From Pseudomonas putida (GTDB lineage: Bacteria > Pseudomonadota > Gammaproteobacteria > Pseudomonadales > Pseudomonadaceae), in NCBI RefSeq assembly GCF_002906855.1, contig NZ_MINI01000028.1:1364001-1428000 (forward strand): a DNA stretch of 64,000 bases, written 5' to 3'. The position numbers and the translations under genes are program-made. The notes beneath the pieces are model-generated. The model had not been told where the DNA came from, made no database searches, and was given only the letters and a program-made list of their open reading frames with translations. Below are positions 35,255-45,063 of the stretch, one piece after another; the stretch's first letter is position 1; each line of letters begins with the position of its first letter.

Positions 35255-37384
35255 GTGGATCGCACTCAGTTAATCAGCAACGCCCGCAACAACCTGGCCG
35301 GGCTCGGCCGGGGCAACCTGGGCGTGCCGTTGCTGCTGCTGGTGATGTTGGCAATGATGATGTTGCCGATACCGCCGTTCCTGCTCGACGTGTTCTTCAC
35401 CTTCAATATCGCCTTGTCGATCGTGGTCCTGCTGGTGTGCGTGTATGCCTTGCGCCCGCTGGACTTCGCGGCGTTCCCGACCATCCTGCTGGTGGCGACC
35501 TTGCTGCGCCTGGCGCTGAACGTGGCCTCCACGCGGGTGGTCATGCTCCATGGCCAGGAAGGCCACGGCGCTGCCGGTAAAGTGATCCAGGCCTTCGGTG
35601 AGGTGGTGATCGGTGGCAATTACGTCGTGGGTGCGGTGGTGTTCGCCATCCTCATGATCATCAACTTCGTGGTGGTGACCAAAGGTGCCGGGCGTATTTC
35701 CGAGGTGAGCGCGCGCTTCACCCTCGACGCCATGCCCGGCAAACAGATGGCGATCGACGCCGACCTCAACGCCGGCCTGATCGACCAGGCCCAGGCCAAG
35801 ATGCGCCGCGCCGAGGTGGCCCAGGAGGCCGAGTTCTACGGTTCGATGGACGGTGCCAGCAAGTTCGTTCGCGGTGACGCCATCGCCGGCCTGCTGATCC
35901 TCTTCATCAACCTGATCGGCGGCATGCTGATCGGTATGCTGCAACACAACATGTCTTTCAGCGATGCCGGCAAGGTCTATGCGTTGCTGACCATCGGTGA
36001 CGGTTTGGTGGCGCAATTGCCATCACTGCTGTTGTCCACTGCTGCCGCGATCATGGTTACCCGTGCCTCGGGCTCCGAGGACATGGGCAAGCTGATCAAC
36101 CGCCAGATGTTCGACTCGCCCAAGGCGCTGGGTGTGTCTGCGGGACTGATGATCATCATGGGCCTGGTGCCGGGCATGCCGCACATCGCCTTCCTCAGCC
36201 TCGGCCTGCTGGCCGGTGGCGGCGCCTACCTGGTGTGGAAGAAGCAGCAGAAGGTCAAGCTCGAAGCGCAGAAGGAAGCGCAGCGTCAGCAGGACTTGCT
36301 GCCGTCGCCGCAGCGCGCACTGGATACCAAGGAGCTGGGCTGGGACGACGTGACGCCGATCGACATGATCGGCCTGGAAGTCGGCTACCGCCTGATTCCG
36401 CTGGTCGACCGCAATCAGGGTGGCCAGCTGCTGGCGCGGATCAAGGGCGTACGCAAGAAGCTTTCCCAGGACCTGGGCTTCCTCATGCCGACCGTGCACA
36501 TCCGCGACAACCTCGACCTGCAGCCCAGTGCCTATCGCCTGACGCTGATGGGTGTGATCTTGGCCGAGGCCGAGATTTACCCGGACCGCGAGCTTGCGAT
36601 CAACCCCGGCCAGGTATTCGGCACCCTCAACGGTATCGCCGCGCGCGACCCGGCATTCGGCCTGGAGGCGGTGTGGATCGACATCGGCCAGCGCGCCCAG
36701 GCGCAGTCGTTGGGCTACACCGTGGTCGATGCCAGTACCGTGGTTGCCACCCACCTCAACCAGATCCTGCAGAAGCACTGCCACGAGCTGATCGGCCATG
36801 AAGAGGTCCAGCAGCTGTTGCAGGTATTGTCGAAAGCATCGCCTAAACTTGCTGAAGAGCTGGTGCCCGGTGTCATTTCCTTGTCGGGGCTGCTCAAGGT
36901 CCTGCAAGCGTTGTTGTCCGAACAAGTGCCGGTGCGTGACATCCGCAGTATTGCCGAGGCCATCGCCAACAATGCCGGCAAGAGTCAAGATACCGCCGCG
37001 CTGGTGGCGGCAGTGCGCGTCGGATTGTGTCGTGCCATCGTCCAAAGCATTGTCGGCGTTGAGTCCGAGCTGCCTGTGATCACCCTTGAGCCAAGGTTGG
37101 AACAGATCTTGCTCAATAGTTTGCAAAGGGCCGGGCAAGGTCAGGAAGACGGTGTTCTTCTTGAGCCGAGCATGGCCGAAAAGCTGCAGCGTTCGCTGAT
37201 CGACGCCTGCCAGCGCCAGGAAATGCAAGGCCAACCGGCCATTCTTCTGGTAGCTGGCCCGATCCGTGCCATGTTGTCGCGTTTCGGTCGCCTGGCTGTA
37301 CCGAATTTGCATGTTCTGGCGTATCAGGAAATACCGGATAACAAGCAAGTCACCATCGTTGCCACAGTGGGCCCCAACGGCTGA
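35255..37384 (+). CDS. flhA: Flagellar export gate protein FlhA
   Basis: The 709-aa protein forms the nonameric ring of the export gate. Eight predicted membrane helices occupy about residues 15-330 (VPLLLLVMLAMMMLPIPPFL; FFTFNIALSIVVLLVCVYAL; LLILFINLIGGMLIGML) with the conserved cytoplasmic loop (RFTLDAMPGKQMAIDADLN), followed by the large cytoplasmic chaperone-docking domain. The GTG start at 35255 is chosen because AGAGGA lies 6 nt upstream and the product starts MDRTQLISN; an ATG at 35183 would place the sigma-54 promoter inside the gene. Confidence 0.96.
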   Translation: MDRTQLISNARNNLAGLGRGNLGVPLLLLVMLAMMMLPIPPFLLDVFFTFNIALSIVVLLVCVYALRPLDFAAFPTILLVATLLRLALNVASTRVVMLHGQEGHGAAGKVIQAFGEVVIGGNYVVGAVVFAILMIINFVVVTKGAGRISEVSARFTLDAMPGKQMAIDADLNAGLIDQAQAKMRRAEVAQEAEFYGSMDGASKFVRGDAIAGLLILFINLIGGMLIGMLQHNMSFSDAGKVYALLTIGDGLVAQLPSLLLSTAAAIMVTRASGSEDMGKLINRQMFDSPKALGVSAGLMIIMGLVPGMPHIAFLSLGLLAGGGAYLVWKKQQKVKLEAQKEAQRQQDLLPSPQRALDTKELGWDDVTPIDMIGLEVGYRLIPLVDRNQGGQLLARIKGVRKKLSQDLGFLMPTVHIRDNLDLQPSAYRLTLMGVILAEAEIYPDRELAINPGQVFGTLNGIAARDPAFGLEAVWIDIGQRAQAQSLGYTVVDASTVVATHLNQILQKHCHELIGHEEVQQLLQVLSKASPKLAEELVPGVISLSGLLKVLQALLSEQVPVRDIRSIAEAIANNAGKSQDTAALVAAVRVGLCRAIVQSIVGVESELPVITLEPRLEQILLNSLQRAGQGQEDGVLLEPSMAEKLQRSLIDACQRQEMQGQPAILLVAGPIRAMLSRFGRLAVPNLHVLAYQEIPDNKQVTIVATVGPNG

Positions 37385-37395
37385 GGTAGTGGGTT

Positions 37396-38703
37396 ATGCA
37401 AGTCAAGCGTTTTTTCGCCGCCGATATGCGTCAGGCCATGAAGCTGGTCCGTGATGAGCTGGGCTCCGATGCCGCCATCATCGGCAACCGCCGCATCGCC
37501 GGTGGTGTCGAGCTGACCGCCGCGCTGGACTACAAACTATCCGCGCTGGCGCCGCGCGTGCCCAACGTCGAGTTGGAAGAAGAGCTGCGCAAGACCCAGT
37601 CGCGCATTGCCACTGCCCAGGCCGAGCTGGACAACCGCGCCGAGGCCACCGAAGGCAGCCGCCAATTGTTCGCCGGCCAGTCGCTCACCGCTGCCGAGCC
37701 CTTGATCGAACCACATGTCGATGCCCCGGCAGCGGCTGCCGCGCCTGCCCCGGCCCCGGTCGACCCGCGCCTGTTCGACGCCATGCGTTCGGAGCTGTCG
37801 GGGCTGCGTGAGCTGCTCGAAGTGCAGCTCGGCTCGCTGGCCTGGAACCAGCTGCAGGGCAGCAAACCGGCCCAGGCCAATCTCTGGCGTCGCCTGCAGC
37901 GCATTGGCCTGTCCGGCCCGATCGCCCGCGAGCTGCTCGACCTCACCCATGAGATCGAAGAGCCGCGCCAAGCATGGCGCATGCTGCTCGCGCACCTGGC
38001 GCGGATGATCGAAGTGCCCCAGGTCGAACCGATCGAAGAGGGCGGGGTGATCGCCATGGTCGGCCCGGCCGGCATGGGCAAGACCACCACCCTGGCCAAG
38101 CTGGCGGCGCGTTACGTGCTCAAGTACGGCCCGCAGAACCTGGCCTTGGTGAGCATGGACAGCTTCCGCATCGGTGCCCAGGAGCAGCTCAAGACCCTGG
38201 GGCGCATCCTCAATGTGCCAGTGACCTACGTCGATCCGGGCCAGTCGCTGGCAGCCGCGTTGGAGCCATTGCTGCGCAAGCGCGTGGTGTTGATCGATAC
38301 CGCTGGCCTGCAGGCCAGCGACCCGGCCCTGCGCATGCAACTGGAAACGCTGGCCGGGCGTGGCATTGCCGCGAAGAATTACCTGGTGCTGGCTACCACC
38401 AGCCAGAAGCAGGTGCTGACCGCTGCCTACCACAGCTACAAGCGCTGCGGCCTGGCTGGCTGTATCCTGACCAAACTCGATGAAACGGCGAGCCTCGGCG
38501 ACGTGCTGAGCCTGGCCATCAGTCATGAACTGCCCGTGGCCTACCTCACTGACGGCCCGCGCATTCCTGACGACCTTCACCTGCCGCGCCCGCACCAGCT
38601 GGTGACCCGCGCGGTCAACGTGCAGTTGCAGGACGAGCCCAGCGAAGAGGCGATGGCCGACATGTTCGCTGATCTCTACCACAACCCGCGGCGCGCAGGT
38701 TGA
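37396..38703 (+). CDS. flhF: Signal-recognition-particle-type GTPase FlhF
   Basis: The 435-aa FlhF sets polar position of the flagellum. An N-terminal basic/variable B domain contains an Ala/Pro linker (about 110-123), followed by the NG domain with P-loop GPAGMGKTT (223-231), then VSMDSFRIGAQEQL, VVLIDTAGL and LTKLDETASLGDVLS. It works with FleN, encoded next, which limits flagellar number. ATG 37396 is 11 nt after flhA. The 93-nt gap to fleN contains a small hairpin (cggggt / accccg, 38734-38755). Confidence 0.97.
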   Translation: MQVKRFFAADMRQAMKLVRDELGSDAAIIGNRRIAGGVELTAALDYKLSALAPRVPNVELEEELRKTQSRIATAQAELDNRAEATEGSRQLFAGQSLTAAEPLIEPHVDAPAAAAAPAPAPVDPRLFDAMRSELSGLRELLEVQLGSLAWNQLQGSKPAQANLWRRLQRIGLSGPIARELLDLTHEIEEPRQAWRMLLAHLARMIEVPQVEPIEEGGVIAMVGPAGMGKTTTLAKLAARYVLKYGPQNLALVSMDSFRIGAQEQLKTLGRILNVPVTYVDPGQSLAAALEPLLRKRVVLIDTAGLQASDPALRMQLETLAGRGIAAKNYLVLATTSQKQVLTAAYHSYKRCGLAGCILTKLDETASLGDVLSLAISHELPVAYLTDGPRIPDDLHLPRPHQLVTRAVNVQLQDEPSEEAMADMFADLYHNPRRAG

Positions 38704-38796
38704 GGATGAAGCGTATGCAAAGTACCTACATTCCGGGGTTGGCAGTACTACCCCGCGTGTGGCTTGGGTCCAAGCGAGACAAGGTAAACAACGAAC

Positions 38797-39630
38797 ATGG
38801 GTAGCATGCATCCCGTCCAGGTGATCGCCGTCACCGGTGGCAAAGGTGGCGTCGGCAAGACTAACGTTTCAGTGAACCTGTCCCTGGCACTGGCCGAACT
38901 CGGCCGCCGGGTGATGTTGTTGGACGCCGACCTTGGCCTGGCCAATGTTGACGTATTGCTGGGTCTCACCCCAAAACACACCCTGGCCGATGTCATCGAG
39001 GGGCGCTGCGAGCTGCGCGATGTGCTGTTGCAGGGGCCTGGCGGTGTGCGCATCGTGCCGGCCGCCTCCGGCACCCAGAGCATGGTGCACCTGGCCCCGG
39101 CCCAGCATGCCGGGCTGATCCAGGCCTTCAGCGAGCTCGGCGACAACCTCGACGTGCTGGTGATCGACACCGCTGCGGGTATCGGTGACTCGGTAGTCAG
39201 CTTCGTGCGCGCGGCCCAGGAAGTGCTGCTGGTGGTGTGCGACGAGCCGACCTCGATCACCGATGCCTACGCGCTGATCAAGCTGCTCAACCGCGACTAC
39301 GGCATGAACCGTTTCCGCGTGCTGGCCAACATGGCGCAGAGCCCGCAGGAAGGGCGCAACCTGTTCGCCAAGTTGACCAAGGTCACCGACCGCTTCCTTG
39401 ACGTCGCCCTACAATATGTCGGCGCCGTGCCGTACGACGAGAGCGTGCGCAAGGCGGTGCAGAAGCAGCGTGCGGTGTATGAGGCCTTCCCTCGCTCCAA
39501 GTGTGCCCTGGCCTTCAAGGCCATCGCACAGAAGGTCGACAGCTGGCCGCTGCCAGCCAATCCGCGCGGGCACCTTGAGTTCTTTGTCGAGCGCCTGGTG
39601 CAACCCACCAGCGCAGGACCCGTGCTATGA
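38797..39630 (+). CDS. fleN: MinD-like ATPase FleN (flagellar number regulator)
   Basis: The 277-aa deviant Walker A ATPase (TGGKGGVGKT, 13-22) carries the switch regions VMLLDADLGLANVDVLLG and DVLVIDTAAGIGDSVV. FleN binds FleQ and represses its activation, keeping flagellar number low and, with c-di-GMP, changing FleQ output at biofilm promoters. ATG 38797 gives the family start MGSMHPVQVIAV. The stop overlaps fliA by 4 nt (ATGA). Confidence 0.97.
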   Translation: MGSMHPVQVIAVTGGKGGVGKTNVSVNLSLALAELGRRVMLLDADLGLANVDVLLGLTPKHTLADVIEGRCELRDVLLQGPGGVRIVPAASGTQSMVHLAPAQHAGLIQAFSELGDNLDVLVIDTAAGIGDSVVSFVRAAQEVLLVVCDEPTSITDAYALIKLLNRDYGMNRFRVLANMAQSPQEGRNLFAKLTKVTDRFLDVALQYVGAVPYDESVRKAVQKQRAVYEAFPRSKCALAFKAIAQKVDSWPLPANPRGHLEFFVERLVQPTSAGPVL

Positions 39631-40367
39631 ACGCGAGCGGCTTCAAGATGTACAGCAAGGCGTCGAAAGACGCCCAGTTCGAGCTGGTGGAACGCTATGC
39701 GCCGCTGGTCAAGCGCATCGCCTACCACTTGCTGGCACGCCTGCCGGCCAACGTCCAGGTCGAGGACCTGATCCAGGCCGGCATGATCGGCCTGCTGGAA
39801 GTGGCCAACAAGTATGACGCCAGCAAGGGCGCCAGCTTCGAAACCTACGCCGGCATCCGCATCCGCGGGGCGATGCTCGACGAGGTCCGCAAGGGCGATT
39901 GGGCACCGCGTTCGGTGCACCGCAATACGCGCATGGTCAGTGACGCGATGCGCGCCGTGGAAGCAAGAACTGGCCGCGACGCTAAAGATCATGAAGTTGC
40001 TGCCGAACTCCAATTGAGTCTCGATGATTACTACGGGATTTTGAACGATACCTTGGGGAGCCGCCTGTTCAGTTTCGACGACCTGTTGCAGGACGGCGAG
40101 CACGAAGGGCTGCACGAGGACGGCGCCAGTGGCCAGGTCGAGCCGTCGCGCGATCTGGAAGACGAGCGCTTCCAGGCTGCCCTGACTGATGCGATCGCCA
40201 ACCTGCCGGAGCGTGAGCGCCTGGTGCTGGCGCTGTACTACGACGAAGAGCTGAACCTCAAGGAAATCGGTGAGGTGCTGGGGGTCAGCGAATCGCGAGT
40301 CAGCCAGTTGCACAGCCAGTGTGCCGCGCGCCTGCGCAGCCGCCTGGGGGAATGGCGGGCGCGTTGA
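39627..40367 (+). CDS. fliA: Flagellar sigma factor FliA (sigma-28)
   Basis: The 246-aa sigma factor has region 2 (ERYAPLVKRIAYHLLARLPA; VEDLIQAGMIGLLEVANKYD; TYAGIRIRGAMLDEVRKGDW), region 3 and region 4 HTH (LNLKEIGEVLGVSESRVSQL). It transcribes late genes; the promoters upstream of fliC (11539), fliS (14466) and the minus-strand operon (57207) fit its consensus. ATG 39627 overlaps the fleN stop. The anti-sigma gene flgM is not in the window. Confidence 0.98.
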   Translation: MNASGFKMYSKASKDAQFELVERYAPLVKRIAYHLLARLPANVQVEDLIQAGMIGLLEVANKYDASKGASFETYAGIRIRGAMLDEVRKGDWAPRSVHRNTRMVSDAMRAVEARTGRDAKDHEVAAELQLSLDDYYGILNDTLGSRLFSFDDLLQDGEHEGLHEDGASGQVEPSRDLEDERFQAALTDAIANLPERERLVLALYYDEELNLKEIGEVLGVSESRVSQLHSQCAARLRSRLGEWRAR

Positions 40368-40471
40368 GCCCGGGGTCGTTGCAGTCGTTTTCCACGTTGT
40401 ACCGAATATGAATACGCGTGCTCGGGGCCGAGCGCGTTTGAGACTGCTTGGAGGTCTACTTGAACAAAGAC

Positions 40472-40846
40472 ATGAAAATCCTCATCGTTGACGACTTTTC
40501 GACGATGCGGCGGATCATCAAGAACCTGTTGCGTGACCTGGGCTTCACCAACACCGATGAAGCCGATGACGGCACCACCGCGCTGCCGATGCTCGAAAGC
40601 GGCCATTACGACTTCCTGGTGACCGACTGGAACATGCCGGGCATGTCCGGTATCGATCTGCTGCGCAAGGTCCGTGCCCACGATCGGCTGAAGACCATGC
40701 CGGTGCTGATGGTGACTGCCGAAGCCAAGCGCGACCAGATCATCGAAGCGGCCCAGGCCGGCGTAAACGGTTACGTGGTCAAGCCATTTACCGCCCAGGT
40801 GCTCAAAGAAAAGATCGAGAAGATCTTCGAACGCGTCAACGGCTGA
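40472..40846 (+). CDS. cheY: Chemotaxis response regulator CheY
   Basis: The 124-aa single receiver domain has the acidic pair Asp7-Asp8, phospho-acceptor Asp52 (FLVTDWNMPGMSG) and the conserved Thr/Lys (MVTAEAKRDQ; YVVKPFTAQVLK). It binds FliM when phosphorylated by CheA. ATG 40472 gives the family start MKILIVDDFS but has no ribosome site; GGAGG at 40450-40454 is instead ideally placed for an in-frame TTG at 40460, which would add MNKD. The 104-nt gap behind fliA shows no convincing promoter. Confidence 0.95.
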   Translation: MKILIVDDFSTMRRIIKNLLRDLGFTNTDEADDGTTALPMLESGHYDFLVTDWNMPGMSGIDLLRKVRAHDRLKTMPVLMVTAEAKRDQIIEAAQAGVNGYVVKPFTAQVLKEKIEKIFERVNG

Positions 40847-40864
40847 GTTACGTCAGGGGGCGCC

Positions 40865-41653
40865 ATGGAAACAACACAGACGTCTTTGGGGGAGTTCGAA
40901 TCGACCCTGAAGAAACATGCTCAGGAGCTGGTCGAGAGCCTGGAACGGGGGCGTTTCGGCGAGGCGGTGCAGCTGATTCATCAGCTCAACCAGACCCGCG
41001 ACCGTTGCCTGTATCAGGAAGTCGGCAAGCTCACCCGTGAGCTGCACAGCGCGATCGTCAGCTTCCAGATCGACCCGCGTATGCCGCAGGCCGAGGAAGT
41101 CTCACAGATTACCGATGCCACCGAGCGCCTGTCCTACGTGGTCAAGCTCACCGAGGGTGCCGCCAACCGCACCATGGATCTGGTGGAGGAGAGCACGCCG
41201 GTGCTCAACGACCTGGCTGCCGAGGCGCAAGGCCTGAGCGTCGACTGGCAGCGCTTCATGCGCCGCGAAGTCGCAGCGCCGGAGTTCCGCGAGCTGGTCA
41301 AGCGCGTCGACAGTTTCCTGACGCACAGCGCCGAGGGCAACCGCAAGGTCGCCGGCCACCTCAACGACATTCTGCTGGCCCAGGACTATCAAGACCTGAC
41401 TGGCCAGGTGATCAAGCGCGTGACTGCGCTGGTGACCGAAGTGGAAAGCAATCTGCTCAAGCTCGTGCTGATGGCCAGCCAGGTCGACCGGTTTGCCGGT
41501 ATCGAACACGACCACCAGCAGCTGCGCGCTGAAAAAGATGAAGAAAAACATCCGACTCGGGGTGAAGGTCCGCAGATTCATGCCGATAAGCGTGAAGACG
41601 TTGTGTCCGGTCAGGACGACGTCGACGATCTGCTGTCCAGCCTGGGTTTTTAA
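40865..41653 (+). CDS. cheZ: CheY-P phosphatase CheZ
   Basis: The 262-aa helical protein carries the CheZ catalytic segment LAQDYQDLTGQVIKRV; Gln181, four residues after Asp177, corresponds to the catalytic Gln of enteric CheZ. The C-terminal tail (DDVDDLLSSLGF) is the CheY-binding peptide. ATG 40865 is preceded by CAGGGGG. It lies between cheY and cheA, so signalling and signal removal are co-expressed. Confidence 0.96.
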   Translation: METTQTSLGEFESTLKKHAQELVESLERGRFGEAVQLIHQLNQTRDRCLYQEVGKLTRELHSAIVSFQIDPRMPQAEEVSQITDATERLSYVVKLTEGAANRTMDLVEESTPVLNDLAAEAQGLSVDWQRFMRREVAAPEFRELVKRVDSFLTHSAEGNRKVAGHLNDILLAQDYQDLTGQVIKRVTALVTEVESNLLKLVLMASQVDRFAGIEHDHQQLRAEKDEEKHPTRGEGPQIHADKREDVVSGQDDVDDLLSSLGF

Positions 41654-41665
41654 GGAGCACGTTTA

Positions 41666-43885
41666 ATGAGCTTCGGCGCCGATGAAGAAATCCTTCAGGA
41701 TTTCCTGGTAGAAGCCGGCGAAATTCTTGAGCAACTGTCCGAGCAACTGGTCGAGCTGGAAAGCCGGCCCGACGATGCCGACCTGCTCAATGCAATCTTT
41801 CGCGGTTTCCACACTGTAAAAGGGGGCGCCGGCTTCCTTCAGCTGAACGAGCTGGTGGAGTGCTGCCACATCGCCGAGAACGTGTTCGACATCCTGCGCA
41901 AAGGTGAGCGCCGGGTCGACGCGGAACTGATGGACGTGGTGCTCGAGGCACTGGACACGGTCAACAGCATGTTCGGCCAGGTGCGTGAGCGCAGCGAAGT
42001 GACCCCGGCCACCCCGGAGCTGCTGGCGGCCCTGTCGCGCCTGGCGGAACCTGCCAGCGCCGATGCCCCGGCAGCAGTGGTCGAGGCTGCAGCGGAGCCG
42101 GTGGCCGCCGAGGCGGACATCACCGACACCGAGTTCGAGCAGCTGCTCGACTCGCTCGACGCGGTCAAGGCCGAAGCGGCCGCTGCCGAAGCGCAGATGC
42201 AGGGCGAGACCCTGGGCGGCGCAGGTGACGACATCACCGACGCCGAGTTCGAATCGCTGCTCGACCAGTTGCATGGCAAGGGCCAGTTCTCGCCGGAAGT
42301 GGCCGCTGCCGAAGCGGTGGTCGATGCCAGTGCGCCGGTGAGCGACGAAATCACCGACGAAGAATTCGAGTCGTTGCTGGACCAGTTGCACGGCAAGGGC
42401 ACCTTCCAGGCCGATGCCTTGCCGGCTGCCACTGCGGCAGTGGAAAGCGTTGTCGCGACCGCCAGCAGTGACGAGATCACCGAGCACGAGTTCGAAGCGC
42501 TGCTGGACCAGTTGCACGGCAAGGGCAAGTTCACCGGTGAAACCGTTGCTGCCGAAGCGCCTGTCACCGTGGCAGCACCGGTTGCGGCCGTGGCGCAAAG
42601 CCAACCGGGCGCCAGGCCTGCTGCAGCCCCGGCTGCCGCTGTACCTGCCGCCGCCGCCAAGCCGGCCGCGCCAGCCCGCAGTCCGGCTCCGGCCGCGGAA
42701 AAGCCTGCCAGCGAAGCGGAAACCACCGTGCGTGTCGACACTGCGCGCCTGGACGAGATCATGAACATGGTCGGCGAACTGGTGCTGGTGCGTAACCGCC
42801 TGGTGCGCCTGGGCCTGAACAGCGGCGACGAGGCCATGTCCAAGGCCGTGTCCAACCTCGACGTGGTCACCGCCGACTTGCAGACCGCGGTGATGAAGAC
42901 CCGCATGCAGCCGATCAAGAAGGTCTTCGGCCGCTTCCCGCGCCTGGTCCGCGACCTGGCTCGGCAACTGAAGAAAGAGATCAACCTGGAGCTGGTCGGT
43001 GAAGAGACCGACCTCGACAAGAACCTCGTCGAGGCCCTGGCCGACCCGCTGGTGCACCTGGTGCGCAACGCGGTCGACCACGGTGTCGAGATGCCGGATG
43101 AGCGTGAAGCCTCTGGCAAGGCCCGGACCGGCCACGTGGTACTGTCGGCCGAGCAGGAAGGCGACCACATCCTGCTGTCGATCTCCGACGACGGCAAGGG
43201 CATGGACCCGAGCATCCTGCGCGCCAAGGCCGTGGAAAAAGGCCTGATGGACAAGGACGCGGCCGATCGCCTGAGCGAGTCGGACTGCTACAACCTGATC
43301 TTCGCCCCGGGCTTCTCGACCAAGACCGAGATCTCCGACGTGTCCGGCCGCGGTGTCGGCATGGACGTGGTGAAGACCAAGATTTCCCAGCTCAACGGCT
43401 CGATCAACATCTTCTCGGCCAAGGGCCAGGGCTCGAAGATCGTCATCAAGGTGCCGCTGACCCTGGCGATCATGCCGACCCTGATGGTGATGCTGGGCAA
43501 CCAGGCGTTCGCCTTCCCGCTGGTCAACGTCAACGAGATCTTCCACCTCGACCTGTCGCGCACCAACGTGGTCGACGGCCAGGAAGTGGTGATCGTGCGC
43601 GACAAGGCACTGCCGCTGTTCTACCTCAAGCGCTGGCTGGTTCAGGGCCAGGTGCATGAGGAGCAGCGCGAGGGCCATGTGGTGATCCTCTCGGTCGGTA
43701 CCCAGCGTATCGGCTTCGTGGTCGACCAGCTGGTGGGCCAGGAAGAGGTGGTGATCAAGCCGCTGGGCAAGATGCTGCAGGGCACCCCGGGCATGTCTGG
43801 CGCCACCATCACCGGTGACGGCCGTATCGCGCTGATTCTCGACGTGCCGAGCATGCTCAAGCGTTACGCGGCACGGCGTATCTGA
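41666..43885 (+). CDS. cheA: Chemotaxis histidine kinase CheA
   Basis: The 739-aa kinase has a P1 HPt domain with His49 ([13 protein letters not shown]), a long acidic Ala-rich linker with four copies of a DITDxEFExLLDxL motif (about 151-289), a P3 dimerisation helix pair ([18 protein letters not shown]), a P4 ATPase domain ([35 protein letters not shown]) and a P5 CheW-like domain. A canonical P2 domain is not recognised; the repeats replace it. In Vibrio a comparable linker region (LID) recruits ParP and ParC, whose likely counterparts are encoded at 46825-48497. ATG 41666 follows AAGGAG. Confidence 0.97.
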   Translation: MSFGADEEILQDFLVEAGEILEQLSEQLVELESRPDDADLLNAIFRGFHTVKGGAGFLQLNELVECCHIAENVFDILRKGERRVDAELMDVVLEALDTVNSMFGQVRERSEVTPATPELLAALSRLAEPASADAPAAVVEAAAEPVAAEADITDTEFEQLLDSLDAVKAEAAAAEAQMQGETLGGAGDDITDAEFESLLDQLHGKGQFSPEVAAAEAVVDASAPVSDEITDEEFESLLDQLHGKGTFQADALPAATAAVESVVATASSDEITEHEFEALLDQLHGKGKFTGETVAAEAPVTVAAPVAAVAQSQPGARPAAAPAAAVPAAAAKPAAPARSPAPAAEKPASEAETTVRVDTARLDEIMNMVGELVLVRNRLVRLGLNSGDEAMSKAVSNLDVVTADLQTAVMKTRMQPIKKVFGRFPRLVRDLARQLKKEINLELVGEETDLDKNLVEALADPLVHLVRNAVDHGVEMPDEREASGKARTGHVVLSAEQEGDHILLSISDDGKGMDPSILRAKAVEKGLMDKDAADRLSESDCYNLIFAPGFSTKTEISDVSGRGVGMDVVKTKISQLNGSINIFSAKGQGSKIVIKVPLTLAIMPTLMVMLGNQAFAFPLVNVNEIFHLDLSRTNVVDGQEVVIVRDKALPLFYLKRWLVQGQVHEEQREGHVVILSVGTQRIGFVVDQLVGQEEVVIKPLGKMLQGTPGMSGATITGDGRIALILDVPSMLKRYAARRI
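42116..42532 (+). repeat. Four tandem copies of an acidic docking-like motif in cheA
   Basis: The linker encodes [50 protein letters not shown] and [18 protein letters not shown], at residues about 151, 189, 228 and 270, spaced by 35-45 residues of Ala-rich linker. The last three are nearly identical and end in HGKG-x-F; the first is shorter. Confidence 0.9.
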
Positions 43886-43890
43886 TTTTC

Positions 43891-43919
43891 GGCGGCGCAC
43901 CCTGGCGGGTGGCGCCGCC
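43891..43919 (+). other. Very stable stem-loop between cheA and cheB
   Basis: Arms ggcggcgcaccc (43891-43902) and gggtggcgccgcc (43907-43919) pair with one bulged base around a 4-nt loop. No T tract follows and the cheB ribosome site comes immediately after it. It could tune cheB translation or protect the upstream mRNA. Confidence 0.6.
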
Positions 43920-43932
43920 TAATGGAGTGTTT

Positions 43933-45063
43933 ATGGCAGTCAAGGTCCTGGTGGTGGATGATTCCGGTTTCTTCCGCCGCCGCGTTTCGGAAATCCTCTC
44001 GGCGGACCCGACGATCCAGGTGGTCGGTACCGCGACCAACGGCAGGGAAGCGATCGACCAGGCACTGGCGCTCAAACCCGATGTCATCACCATGGACTAC
44101 GAAATGCCCATGATGGATGGCATCACCGCCGTGCGGCACATCATGCAGCGCTGCCCGACGCCGGTGTTGATGTTCTCCTCGCTGACCCATGAAGGCGCCC
44201 GCGTCACCCTCGACGCGCTGGATGCCGGTGCGGTGGATTACCTGCCGAAGAACTTCGAAGACATCTCGCGCAACCCGGAGAAGGTCAAGCAGTTGCTGTG
44301 CGAGAAGGTGCATACCATCTCGCGCAGCAACCGCCGTTTCGGCGGCTACACCAGCCATGCACCGGTCAGCGCAGCTGCGCCGGCCGCCAGCCATGCACCC
44401 GCCAGCAGCCTGGCCAGCGCCGCGCCGGTCCGTCCTGCCGCGCCAGCCCGTGCGGCGGTACCGGCAGCGGCCGCGGCGCATGCCCCGGCCCCCAAGCGCA
44501 AGCCTTACAAGCTGGTGGCGATCGGTACCTCGACCGGCGGCCCGGTGGCCCTGCAGCGGGTGCTGACCCAGCTGCCGGCGAGCTTCCCGGCGCCGATCGT
44601 GCTGATCCAGCACATGCCCGCCGCCTTCACCAAGGCATTTGCCGAACGCCTCGACAAGCTGTGCAAGATCAGCGTCAAGGAAGCCGAGGACGGCGACATG
44701 CTGCGCCCGGGCCTGGCGCTGCTGGCCCCAGGCGGCAAGCAGATGATGATCGACGGCCGTGGCACGGTGAAGATCCTGCCGGGCGACGAGCGCCTGAACT
44801 ACAAGCCGTGCGTGGACATCACCTTCGGCTCGGCGGCCAAGTCCTACGGCGACAAGGTGCTGTCAGTGGTGCTCACCGGCATGGGCGCCGATGGTCGCGA
44901 AGGCGCGCGCCTGCTCAAGCAGGGCGGCAGTACCGTGTGGGCCCAGGATGAGGCCAGCTGTGTGATCTACGGCATGCCCATGGCCATCGTCAAAGCCAAC
45001 CTGGCGGACGCGGTGTACAGCCTGGATGAAATCGGCAAACACCTGGTCGAGGCTTGTGTCTGA
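43933..45063 (+). CDS. cheB: Protein-glutamate methylesterase CheB
   Basis: The 376-aa protein has a receiver domain with Asp55 ([13 protein letters not shown]), a long Ala/Pro linker (about 145-190) and the methylesterase domain with the catalytic Ser in [11 protein letters not shown], His in [10 protein letters not shown] and Asp in [13 protein letters not shown]. It removes methyl groups from chemoreceptors for adaptation. ATG 43933 follows TGGAG. The stop overlaps motC (TGATG). No cheR lies in the window. Confidence 0.97.
   Translation: MAVKVLVVDDSGFFRRRVSEILSADPTIQVVGTATNGREAIDQALALKPDVITMDYEMPMMDGITAVRHIMQRCPTPVLMFSSLTHEGARVTLDALDAGAVDYLPKNFEDISRNPEKVKQLLCEKVHTISRSNRRFGGYTSHAPVSAAAPAASHAPASSLASAAPVRPAAPARAAVPAAAAAHAPAPKRKPYKLVAIGTSTGGPVALQRVLTQLPASFPAPIVLIQHMPAAFTKAFAERLDKLCKISVKEAEDGDMLRPGLALLAPGGKQMMIDGRGTVKILPGDERLNYKPCVDITFGSAAKSYGDKVLSVVLTGMGADGREGARLLKQGGSTVWAQDEASCVIYGMPMAIVKANLADAVYSLDEIGKHLVEACV

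Noticed and set aside
41663..43900. 745-aa minus-strand open frame opposite cheA
   Set aside because: Antisense shadow of cheA with repetitive His/Gln/Leu content mirroring the cheA repeats.
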